Notes under the pieces: model-generated
Told to the model about the DNA's origin: nothing
Database searches by the model: none
Seen by the model: only the letters and a program-made list of their open reading frames with translations
NCBI GenBank assembly: GCA_033296885.1
Contig: MU863875.1
Location: forward strand, 620,001-684,000
Reading direction: 5' to 3'
Length of the DNA: 64,000 nt
DNA from: Triangularia verruculosa
Taxonomy: Eukaryota > Ascomycota > Sordariomycetes > Sordariales > Podosporaceae
Position numbers and translations under genes: made by a program
Part shown: in pieces, positions 1-10,237 of the stretch
Position numbering within the stretch: the stretch's first letter is position 1
How the letters are laid out: each line of letters begins with the position of its first letter

Positions 1-2
1 CA

Positions 3-914
3 GTCATTCGGGCTAATGAAGTAGGCAGCCCAACTGAGCGCCATCCCTCTTCGCCATCGGCGACCTTCTCGGACCTGCAGAGTCCTCTGGCGTTTAAGCA
101 GACTGAGGAGCAGATCTGGGTCAACGAATTTGACGGTTTCTTTAAGCTGATGCTTGGATTCTGCAACTCGCACTTCAAGCGTCTTCAAATCTCCCCCCAG
201 GTTGTTCACCTGCATATCCAGAGCAAGGTGCCCAGTCTATTTGACTACATGTGCACAGTCATCAACCCTGGATCGCCAGAACTGGGTCAAGGTTATGCCT
301 TGTCGCTTGTGTGCGAATCCGCCACGCGACCTTACTACCTCTTCCGTCTCTTGTTGCAGCACATTGTCAACCTGATCTTCACCACTGATGGTTGGAGTGG
401 TTTCAACAATGATGTCGATCAGGAGATGGAGGGCCTTGGTCAGACTTTGGAGTGCAGTAAGAAGCCCTCGGAGCGGGATGCTGCCAGCAAGCGCCTGGCC
501 GAGCTTGTCAACGAGATGGAGACAAGCAAGCAAGCACCTGCCTTCAAGCATCACAAGATCCTTGAACACAATCAGGTTCTGAGGAAGATGATCTCGCCGT
601 TTATCAAGCTGGCAAAGGCCCAACAGGAGCCTATCCTGCATGACTTGTACACCGTCACACAGGCTGCCTGGGAGTTGTCCTCCAAGCTGCTGAAGTCGGG
701 GCGCACCTTCCACTATGTCTTCAACGACACGCATGCCAAGTACTCGCCCGACGTCCACATAGCCGTTGAGACTTTCCTGAAGCCGGAGGATCTCGCTCTC
801 AGGAACTATCGGCTCAAGCTCTCGGTCACTCCCATCATCACGATGCGCAGCGATGAGAACCTCACGATCAAGGCCTCGCAGATTCTCAAGGCCAAAGTCC
901 TGGTGATGCAGTAA
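3..914 (+). CDS. Conserved fungal protein of unknown function, 3' end (5' part outside window)
   Basis: The reading frame is already open at base 3 and runs without interruption to TAA at 912-914, so this is the last 303 codons of a gene that begins upstream. The first 35 or so visible residues are polar (S, P, E, T), followed by a mostly helical region. The segment with SATRPYYLFRLLLQHIVN, then TTDGWSGFNNDVDQEM, reads like a folded conserved domain, and the C-terminus (around ITMRSDENLTIKASQILKA) is strongly patterned. I have a faint memory of similar sordariomycete proteins annotated only as hypothetical. I see no signal peptide, membrane helix or catalytic motif, and no function is proposed. 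The downstream gene is on the same strand 1.86 kb away. Confidence 0.8.
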   Translation, partial: VIRANEVGSPTERHPSSPSATFSDLQSPLAFKQTEEQIWVNEFDGFFKLMLGFCNSHFKRLQISPQVVHLHIQSKVPSLFDYMCTVINPGSPELGQGYALSLVCESATRPYYLFRLLLQHIVNLIFTTDGWSGFNNDVDQEMEGLGQTLECSKKPSERDAASKRLAELVNEMETSKQAPAFKHHKILEHNQVLRKMISPFIKLAKAQQEPILHDLYTVTQAAWELSSKLLKSGRTFHYVFNDTHAKYSPDVHIAVETFLKPEDLALRNYRLKLSVTPIITMRSDENLTIKASQILKAKVLVMQ

Positions 915-2769
915 GCGTTGGCTCATCGATATTGTTTCACCAGCTGTATCTGTTTCTTTTCTCTTCAACGTTAATGAGTCATCTCATTCAATCTTTGCTC
1001 TGTCGCCAGTTGATCCCTCTAATATTTCCTTTTTCATTGCCATTTCCTTCCAACCATTGGCATCTCCACATAACCTTTTCGGAGAGTCAGGGATCCGGCT
1101 TAATACCCTCAGGAAGATACACTTTGGTATCGTCCTTTGCATTTGGCAAAGCCAAGGGTGCCTTTCTCTCTTTCGACGAGGCACAACAGAGCATTTCCCG
1201 TCTAATGATCGCGGACAAGATGCATATTCCCCGATATTCCACCTCTACAACATCTTACAAACAAGTTTTCCTTTTTTTTCACTCATGCACATCAGCAAGT
1301 TCTTTAACAATACGGCAATCAACAACAGCATATCGAACGGAAATCAGCTGGCAAATTCCAACCTCTGCCAAGGCACAAGACTTGCAACTACTGTACAACA
1401 TTCTTTTTCTTCAACCTCGCACATTCGCACGACAAACTGTTGTGCAGCAAAGAGGATCTCGCCAGGGATCAAATTCCATTTCAAGAGATGGGAAAAAAGG
1501 GATCATCACAAGCCGCCCATTCTACATCATCTCGCATCAACTCAGCCCCATTATATCACGGCAGCTGCTATTCCACATGTCTCTCCATCAGCATCCTCTG
1601 GCAGCTGGCTTTTTGATCATCTGGGCAAAGGGTGTATTTTGAGATGGAAGGATACAGATGGAATTATTTTACTGGTGATGTCACAGAAGTACATATCACA
1701 TACATCGATCCACTTAAGTGAGGGTGATGGGAGGAGGTTGGGTTCAGTTTCCTGGCTTACTTTTCGGGTGATTTGGATGGAAGGGACGAAATGGATAAGT
1801 AGGGGAGATGGATAGAGATGGATGGGATGGGTGTAACCCGCTTCTTTTACAGGCGGGCGGCAGATACCCTACATAACAATGTTCAATATGTACTTTATAG
1901 CACCTTGTGATCTCTTATGATGGACGTGAGCGTCATATCTGCCTTCTTTGTTATTCTTGCTGTGTTGGGCTGTGAGTCAGATGAGGTGTGCTTGTGATGG
2001 GGCTCAATTCTATCAGGCACCTGGCTAACCTGGTGATGTTCATGTGCTGGAGGTCTAGCGCGAAGGCGGCTTACCTTCCAACACCATAGATACTGAGATG
2101 CCTGGATCGAATTCCGCCATATAAAGAGACGAGAAAGTCAAAGACTCCAAAGCCGCTGACATAGCATAGACTAATATGTACAGCCTACAGCCTTTAAGGG
2201 GAAATATCCGCCAGGATGGGACTCCCATGTAGTTCTGCACGACATACTCCTAGCTCAACGTTGGAAGGTTGAATGGCTCAGCCCTAGGCGATATTTGTGC
2301 GGCGCAGCAGCCCCATATTTGTTAGCATGACTACGAAGATTTGCCGCCACCACTAACAGCTTGTACTGGGGCTATGGGTGCCGGGGCTGAGCACCAATGA
2401 GTGCACTCATCAAACACAGCCTCTCTGCCTTTGATGGACATGACCGTTGGATAAAGCCAGGCATCCCATAAGGCAGGAACCGATCGATAGCATATATTTG
2501 CATGCCAAGAGAAGGATCACAAGTGCGGGGCAATTCACCTATACATAGTAAGCACCCGAGTATCACAAGAGGGTCTTCATAATCCATCTGAAGTTGTGAA
2601 AGGCAACTTCAAACCAACAGCTGACAGTGCCTGCCCACGACCAACAAACCAACGCACTTTCCATCTGATCTTTGTTTGCATTTACATCATCAAGCAGGTG
2701 CACCCCACTTGAAATAGTCATCTGCCTACAGCAAACAGCTTCCCCTCAGGACAAATTCCTACATTCAAA
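915..2769. other. Intergenic region (1.86 kb)
   Basis: Two overlapping open frames on the plus strand (932-1642 and 1057-1815) have no domain-like composition, and at least the second opens with TTG rather than ATG. I read this stretch as the 3' UTR of the upstream gene plus the promoter of the VWA gene. No RNA gene or repeat was recognised. Confidence 0.5.
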
Positions 2770-3864
2770 ATGGCCTCCTTGCAACCAGAAATCCGCGGCC
2801 GCTCACGAGCATCCTCGGCAGCTTCCTCAATCATGTCCAACTCCAGCAAACGGAGCTTCCTTGGCTCCATCAAAGACAAAGTGAAGAGATCCTCCCGGTC
2901 ACATTCACCAAACCCAAACAAATCCTCTCACAACCCCTTCAACACCCCAGCGCCCGTAACCGCCAGCGACATGGCAGCTGGAGCCCCCCCTCCCCTTCCC
3001 ACAGGAGCACCACCCCCATATTCCGAGCAGCCTCTCCCCAACCCCTCCATCTCCATCAACCAACCCCCCACCACCCAACACCGTTCCCCCTCCCCATCCC
3101 CCTCCGCCACATCCATCCTCTCCACCCCAGAAGACCCCTATGCCTTCTTGTCGCTATTCGACACAATCTTCCTCATCGACGACTCGGGCTCCATGAACTC
3201 TCAAAACCGCTGGAAAGAAACCAAGACCGCCCTCGCGGCCATCGCGCCAATCTGCGCAGCCCACGACTCGGACGGGGTAGACGTCTACTTCCTCAACAGC
3301 AAAAACTACTCGCATCCCTCGACGGGCTTCATCGGCCGCCGGACAGCCCCCTCCATCAACCAGCTCTTCTCCGACGTCCGACCAGACGGCTGGACGCCCA
3401 CCGGCTCCCGCATCAAGAACATTCTCGGTCCGTACGTGAAAAAGTACGTCGAAGCCGTGAAGAAGCGGGGCGCAGACCCGGATAACACTGGCATCAAGCC
3501 CGTGAATCTCATCGTGATTACCGACGGTGCAGCATCTGACGATCCGGAGGGTGTGATTGTCAACCTAGCGAGAAAGCTGGACGAGGTTGACGCCCCGAGC
3601 CATCAGGTTGGGATTCAGTTTTTCCAGGTGGGGAATGATGCCGAGGCGGGGAAGGCGCTGTCGGAGCTGGATGATGGGTTGAAGGGGGTGAGGGATATGG
3701 TGGACACGGTTAGTTTTGATCAGAGGGCGAGTTGGGCGGATGGAGGGGGGAAGACACTGAGTGCCGATGCGATCTTGAAGACGGTTTTGGGCGCGGTGGT
3801 GAAGAGGTTGGATCGGAGGACGGTGGGGGAGAGACAGGGGGGTCTTTTGGCTCCTAGGAGTTGA
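2770..3864 (+). CDS. VWA (von Willebrand factor A) domain protein
   Basis: A 364-aa single-exon gene. Residues 1-120 are disordered: basic and serine-rich at the start (RSRASSAASS), then proline-rich with PPPLPTGAPPPYSEQPLP, a possible SH3/WW-type ligand region. The VWA domain covers about residues 125-330. Its metal site (MIDAS) is visible as FLIDDSGSMN, giving DxSxS at residues 137-141; a threonine in GWTPTGS and an aspartate in VITDGAASDD fit the other metal-coordinating positions. No signal peptide or membrane helix is seen, so an intracellular adaptor role is likely. Proteins of this build are common in filamentous fungi and are usually uncharacterised. The ATG sits in the context CAAAATGGCC. 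Confidence 0.88.
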   Translation: MASLQPEIRGRSRASSAASSIMSNSSKRSFLGSIKDKVKRSSRSHSPNPNKSSHNPFNTPAPVTASDMAAGAPPPLPTGAPPPYSEQPLPNPSISINQPPTTQHRSPSPSPSATSILSTPEDPYAFLSLFDTIFLIDDSGSMNSQNRWKETKTALAAIAPICAAHDSDGVDVYFLNSKNYSHPSTGFIGRRTAPSINQLFSDVRPDGWTPTGSRIKNILGPYVKKYVEAVKKRGADPDNTGIKPVNLIVITDGAASDDPEGVIVNLARKLDEVDAPSHQVGIQFFQVGNDAEAGKALSELDDGLKGVRDMVDTVSFDQRASWADGGGKTLSADAILKTVLGAVVKRLDRRTVGERQGGLLAPRS

Positions 3865-5253
3865 TTTCTCTTGTCGAGGTCTTCATTTCACTTGGACAAT
3901 TGTTCTTCGCGTTCGGGTCGTAGACTTGCTCTGGAGATGAGGTAGTAGGCGTCCTTTTCATTCTGGGCGGTGGTTTTGTTTCTTTACGGAATATGAATTG
4001 CGGGGGATATCAAGGGGAGAGACGACAACAACAAACTGGGACACGGGGACAAACGGTTTCGGTGGTTTCAAACGGCGAATGATACCCATCTTAGCTTTTT
4101 TATTCTATTTTGTTTCAGTGTTACCTTTCTCTTCTCACTCTCCCTTTTGGTGGACGAGATACGAAATAAAGCGCACGTTGACTTCTTCACCACCAGTTCT
4201 GACGTTGAACACAAGCTTTTTGAGGCTCTTTTTCCTGTGAAACATTACTGACATCTAGTCCCTGCAACAAAAAAGAAAACATTAGTGTAAAAAATGCCCT
4301 GGAATATTTCCAATTGGATATCTATCTATCTGCCTTGCTCCCACCCTTGGATTGGCCATGTGGGAGGTGGTGCGGGCGTGGCTTAGCTAGACGGTCTGTG
4401 GCTTGTGACCACACACACCACACCGTGGGTAGAGCCTCATTATCTGCCTTTCGTTGGCATCTCCTGATACATACTTATGTATGTACTTCCTTTGACCCAC
4501 AAGGCCAGCGGTCAGGTCCCCTTCCTGTTATATCAACATCAAATACCTCAAGGCATTGCGGGAGATTCGGTGAGAGGCGCTGCTCAAACCGCAAAGATCG
4601 ATTAGGCTACAGGAGAAATGCCAATATCAAGGACTCACTATTCCCCTGCCTCGAATTGACAACGGCTGGCCGAAGTGAAGGAAAATGGTGCGTGTTGACC
4701 AGGGTCATCAACCACATAGCAATGACGTCATCAAACTCTTGTTTCCAAGCCCCAACATTCCAATGCTCAAGGCATTAAGTCAAACACCTTCACCTTCACC
4801 GCCAGCGAACCCAAAGGTAAAAATATTCTTGTAAATTCCCACCCATATCACTATTTAATCATTACATGAGTCCTCATTAAACCCACCAAGATGCATGCCA
4901 TGCGTAAAATCACTAACGTCGACCCGTCGCGGGGGTATCATATCCGCAAATAACGTCCCAAATCCTACAATATGTACAAGAGAAAAGTGTCCAGCAAGCA
5001 AAAAGAGCACCTGCAGAACTAACACCATCAACACCACACCAAATGAGAGAAAAAGAAAACACAGCCATCAAGATCCGATGAGGACAGGGGCTTTTGTCTA
5101 ACTACCCATGAGCTCCATCCGCAACCATGCCGGCCACTAGTCATTAAGATTCGGATATCGTGTCGCGTCTCTTCCGTTTTTGTCCTCCATGTCGTTGTCG
5201 ATCAAAGAAAAAAACATGGAAATCTCAGAAATTCTCCAAGATGGCGCAATAAC
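3865..5253. other. Convergent intergenic region (1.39 kb)
   Basis: This lies between the 3' ends of the VWA gene (plus) and the CFEM gene (minus). Only short frames without domain character are present. A perfect bZIP-type palindrome, ATGACGTCAT, occurs at 4722-4731 but no promoter is expected here. Confidence 0.45.
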
Positions 5254-6094
5254 TTAGAGAAGAGCGGCAGCGATACCGGCGGCGGCAAGGAAGCCGAGGG
5301 CGGGAGGGGCAGTGATCTGAGCACCCCAGGCGCTGCTGGTGCTGGACTCAGCGGCAGAAGAAGCCTCGGTGGCCTGGCTCTCGAGAGCGCTGGTGAGGGC
5401 AGAACCAGTGAGGCTGCTGGTGAGAGTGGTCTGGCCAATGGTAGAGGTGAAGGTGGTAGATTCCTCGCTGATAGTGGTGAGGAGATCGGAGGTGATGGTG
5501 GTCTCGGGGACGGAAGTGGCACCGGGAATACCTGAGACACCAAGGAGGGTAGTGGTGCCAGTGACAGTAGTCTCGTTGCCCTCAGAGCCGATGGTAGAAG
5601 TCCAGGTCACAGTAGAGACAGGAGTGGCATCACCGACATCGCTGGACTCGGTACCAGTAGTGGTTGCGTTGCCGTCAGAGGCGGTGGGGGAGGCGGTAAC
5701 ACTGCCAGTAGGGGTGTTCGCGGCCTCAGTGACAGAAGGAGGGATGTCGGTGGGAGCGCTGGCTCCGGCGCAGTACGTAATACCGTACTGAATGACGCGG
5801 TTCGCCTCTTCGGAGCCATTGCAAGACTGTCTGGCGCAGTCGTTGATGCCCCAGCGGAAGTCGGTGACGTTGCAAAGGCAAGCGGCATCATTGCGAGAGC
5901 ATTTGGGGAACTCGCTGCCAGCCTTGTCGAGCATGTTGTTGACACAGGTGATCTGTAAGGGGTGGTTAGAGCCGTGACGACATTGGAGGATGGAACAAAG
6001 AAAAACTTACACCGCATTGGGGGAAGCCCTCGGGGAACTGAGCGACAACGGAAGCAGTGCCAAAGGCAAGGACGAAAGCAGCGAAAGACTTCAT
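5254..6094 (-). CDS. CFEM-domain, GPI-anchored cell-surface protein
   Basis: Two exons, 6094-6011 and 5952-5254, with an intron at 5953-6010 (GTAAGT donor, CAG acceptor), giving 260 aa. Residues 1-18 (MKSFAAFVLAFGTASVVA) form a signal peptide. The CFEM domain follows at once, with its eight cysteines in order: PQC, ITC, PKC, AACLC (two), NDC, QSC and TYC. The aspartate just before the AACLC pair is where CFEM proteins that bind haem place their ligand. From about residue 95 the protein is a long Ser/Thr/Val stalk, and it ends in a hydrophobic tail (FLAAAGIAAALL) after a small-residue stretch, as in GPI-anchored proteins. Family roles include iron/haem capture, wall structure and host interaction; which applies here cannot be told. 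Confidence 0.93.
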
Positions 6095-9000
6095 TTTGGC
6101 GATGTGGAAATGATCAGGGGATCCTAGGAATACTGGTGACCAAGAGGAGTCAAGTCAGAATTGGGGTTCCAAACGAAACCAAGGACACGAGAGACTGACA
6201 ATGTAGGATGATGCTCAAAGGTAGAGAGTTGTGGGCTAGGCGAGTCGCAAAAAGTCGATGCTCTGTAAGGCTGTTGTGGTTGAGGGAGAAGATCGAGTCG
6301 GGAGAAGAATGCTCGGACGGGGTCTGGGGTTTTGAAGGGGAGCAGATGGCTGGTGTAAGGACGGAAGGTGAGTGGTGCGTCAGGCGGCAGCACTTATATT
6401 GTTGCAAGGCAGGAGCCCTTGTTGCCCTTTCGGTCGTCCTCCGTCACTCGGGAAAGTACCAGCCCTCAAATTTACCAAGGCATTGGGAAGGTACCCACCT
6501 TCTCTTTCTTTCTCTGCAGCTCCCGCTGTCCTGTCTCCACGGCGCTTTTTTCTTGGCCTCGCTCCTTCACCTTGGAGAAGGAACAGGATGGCTGGTCGGG
6601 TCCTGTGTCATGATGGGATTGGGGCTCTTGCCTGCCACATCACGGCCCGATATGCAAGAGAAAGACGCATCCCACATGGCTACACACACGCAGGCCAAGC
6701 TGCCTCTGGGAACACGAACCAATCTGTTTGCCCCCATGACGCCTCGGGTGCCCGCTGGTCTCCTTCTATTCTACTTCATAGCCGCGGTAGCCCAGCGTCG
6801 AGCCCGTTGACCGCTTCCCGTTGCTGCGTACTTTTGTCATAGGGTTCTCTCGAGCAGGAGGAAAACCTTGAAGACGTCGTTGACCCAGATCTCGGTCGTG
6901 GCTGCACGTGTGGGCAGGCAAGGTCGCTGGCAGCTTCCCATTGGCCAATCAGCCGATGCAGTCGAGCTGGGAGCAGGGATTGCCCCCCTGTCCCATCTGC
7001 AATCCGACCCCAGAGCAGCTGGGAGAGAGCCGTGATAGCGTGGGAGGGACCGGGGCGGGAGGAGCTGGAAATCAAGGTGGAGCGTCGCAACCAGACAGAC
7101 GATGTCATCGACCGTCTTCCTGCTGTTGATTCTCCTGTTCCTGTTTTGTGCTTATGCGCTTGTTCCTGGCTTTATGCATCGAACCTTCGATATTGCCTGC
7201 GACCACACCTCTTTGATGCCCCCTCTCTATCAGTACCTATCTACACTTATATCGATCTTTTTCACCATCTTTAGAATCAGCAGTCTCTTGTCGATGCTGG
7301 ATAAAATGTGAGGTTGGGCAGTGGACACACCGATCTCCCCTCCCTCCACCCGACTCGTCACTCACCCACGGCTCACCGATAGGCGAATGCCCCCACCCCT
7401 GTCCTTTTTCTCCAGAAGCTAGCCAGCCCAAGCCTTAGCTCGACGTCAGTTTGCAGTGCTTGCATCACTCCTCTCCCGATCTTCCCTTCCGGCCCGATGA
7501 TTCGTAGCCCCAATCAACCAGCAGATAAAAACAAGCTTTGTTTTCTTTTCCTCTTTTTCATCGCCAACCCCGCCATATCCTGCCATTGGTGGAGGGGGCA
7601 TGCCCAAGAGTCCAAGACACTCAAAAAAAACTTGGTGGGAGGGTGCCATTCGTTTACCACCTGTTTTCTTCATTTTGGATATCCTGTTTCACACCTTTCC
7701 GTGGTCTTGGATCGGATGGGAATGAGGTAATTAGGATTATCACCAGTGCCGATTTCCGTATCGTCATCTACAGTTGCAGCTCAACAGGGAGAGGGAAAGA
7801 AGTTGAGCAAAAGCAAAAAAAAACGATTCTTGAGATACCCTCCCTCACCCCACACCAGCCTCTTTTCTTCACCTTTTTCATTCTTCTTTGCCCTGTTATC
7901 GGCAGCATTGTTGTCAATGCAGTGCCGAGTCTCTCTTCTCAAGTGAGACATGCATATCACTTCTCCCGGCCTGGTTGGCGGCGGCCTGATGAGAGTCTCA
8001 CTGAACTCGCCCAAGACACGGCAGAAGGGAAGCTGGGGAAGATGTTACGTCTCATCTCATTGCCACATAACCAGAGAGACACAATGGTTTGACATGTACC
8101 TCTCTGTCCAACTGATCTCATCATATCATCTCAAATTTAAAGGGGGATATTAAAGAGTTAGGTTGCCCAAAACCTATCAGCCAGTCAAAACAACCAATCC
8201 CTCTTTTTCTTCTAGACAAATTCTTTTGCATCCGATCACACCCACCCGCAGTGTAATTTCCCATTTCTCGTTCTTATTAACTGCAGTGCTCTGGCAGCTT
8301 GGTACCTATCGACGCCTATCTGTGCCTGAAAGAGACGAGACGGGCCAGCAGGACGGGCGGGATCTCCCTTTGAGATAAAGTGATGGCCCTACCTCCAAGC
8401 GCACCTGCAGTAGTTGTGATAATAATTCGCAACGATACGCTATTTGCCGGGGGGCTGGGAGGGAGGGGGGTTCACCGATATGGAGTAGTTCACGATGCTA
8501 GCTTGAGCACACTTGTCGAGTTGGCAAGATTGCTGGCATCACGCCAGCGCCGGACGAGACAGACCGGCGGTGGCCAGATCAAACTAACGGGACAAAAATT
8601 GGCGATATCACGCCCGTCACCCGATTTTGTCTTTGTGAACTGGATCTCTTATCCCACCATAACTCTCGAACTGTTCAGAAAAAGCCATCGTGGGGTCCAA
8701 AAACTGCTGTTCTGCTTTGGCGATGACCATTTCCTACTCCTCACGATACATGCATGCACTGTACACTACGCACTGCATGAAGATCTCTCTCACCGCAGAC
8801 ATTGCTACCTACCACAGCTCATCATCAGGTGAGGGGGGGGCGGAAATCAGGTCAGGTAAGACAATTGACCGAGAAACCTGCACCAAGAAGAAAAAAAAAA
8901 AGAACGGGAGGCAGCCATGGACGGATACCCTCAGCCGTCTTCCCTAGGTAACCTTGGAACAGTCGTAATTTTTTCGCCATCTTGTACACATACACACACA

Positions 9001-10237
9001 CACGCGCGCGCGCTCTCGTGCAACTTTGAACAAAAACTTGAGACATGAAAATCTCATCTCTCCCCAACCTAACGACAGCAGCAGAGTAATACAATGTACA
9101 AATTGTACCACGTTCCGAACCAAAAACGAAGCTGAAAATATTCAACACTTACAACGCCCTCGAGCGTCTTCTTTCGCGTCGTCTCTTGCGTCCAGAAATG
9201 TCGGATAACATGGAAAAGCTGGTGACATCTCTCTACTTCATTTCGCATGAACTTAACACGAAGTTTCATAACCACCTTTCACTCCCCCATCCCGTGAAAA
9301 CTCAAGGGAGAGACAAAAACATTACACAGAAAGGTGGTTTGCTTGGCCGGGTTGCCGAGCGCCGAGCGGCTCCAACCCTCATCTCTCCCCTCCCACTTCC
9401 CGGGGTGTGGTGTGGTGGTTATGGTGCGATTTTGTAATGCGATTTGTCTCTCCCATGAGTAGTGCATGGTGGTAAAAGTGAGTGGCAAAGGTCTGACGAC
9501 CGCCAGAACGAAGATATAATTGGGTTCCGTCCCAAGTATCATTATATCTAGTAACAAGCTAAGGTAACAATGCAACAAGTACGACGCGGGATTGAGATTG
9601 ATGGTTTCCTCCATGATACCCATCACCGGCGCGTACCGAGGGCTCAAAAATAGGGGTATCATTTCCATGGACAGTGGAAAAGCAAGCAATACCTAGCCAG
9701 AACATCTCTAATCAACTAAGCAATGTCCATGACAGCAACTGTACGGAACATGGACTTCACTGCACTACTACGACAACACCACATTCAGTCATCCTCCCCT
9801 CTTTTGCTCAGCTCCCTCAACGTTGTGTAAGTGTATGTGTAATTTTGTGTGTTGTGCCTGGGGTATAGATGATGTGCGTGCAACGCTCCGTTATCCCATG
9901 CAATAAAAAGGAGGTAAATAACCTGTTGACACACAACATGGCCTTCCCCCCGCACTCTCTGATATCCTCTGTGTAAACAAGGGTACAACAAAAAGAGATG
10001 ATACAAAACAAGCTCCGAAAAAAAAAGACCCAGAAGAGCTCCCAAATATTACAATCCATCCCATCATATGACCGGTCCATGTATTCCCCCAACCTCCCAT
10101 TCCGTGCAGTTCATCTACTTCTGTCCGTCGTCGCACTGCATGTACGCCATGCTTGCTTGCTTTGCTTCTGCTCATGTATACACACACATACCCTCAGGCT
10201 TGCTGAGGAGAAAGAAAAGGAAAAAAAATCCAAATGA
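6095..10237. other. Gene-poor region (4.1 kb)
   Basis: No frame here looks coding on either strand. The largest (about 200 aa at 6208-6810) lacks domain-like composition. The region holds the promoter of the CFEM gene at its left end and the 3' flank of RNR1 at its right end. It contains homopolymer A and T tracts and a CA/CG dinucleotide tract around 8990-9012. No tRNA or 5S rRNA was recognised by eye. Confidence 0.45.
8990..9012. repeat. Microsatellite (CA)n(CG)n
   Basis: An alternating CA tract runs directly into alternating CG, ending in GCGCGCGCGC. Alternating purine-pyrimidine DNA of this kind can adopt Z-DNA, but nothing nearby suggests a function. Confidence 0.7.

Noticed and set aside
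932..1815. Two 230-250-codon plus-strand frames after the first gene
   Set aside because: At least one opens with a non-ATG codon; low-complexity, UTR-like composition and no recognisable domain.
4722..4731. ATGACGTCAT palindrome, matching bZIP/CYS-3-type sites
   Set aside because: It lies between two convergent 3' ends where no promoter is expected, so a regulatory call is not supported.
6208..6842. Plus-strand frames of 156-200 codons upstream of the CFEM gene
   Set aside because: Two different frames are open over the same bases with no conserved pattern; this is the CFEM promoter region.
7160..7190. tRNA B-box-like GGTTCGAT on the minus strand
   Set aside because: No matching A box, acceptor stem or anticodon arm could be drawn around it.
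7102..7311. 69-codon hydrophobic frame (MSSTVFLLLILLFLF start)
   Set aside because: It could mimic a membrane peptide, but it lies in T-rich DNA and has no splice partner or conserved context.
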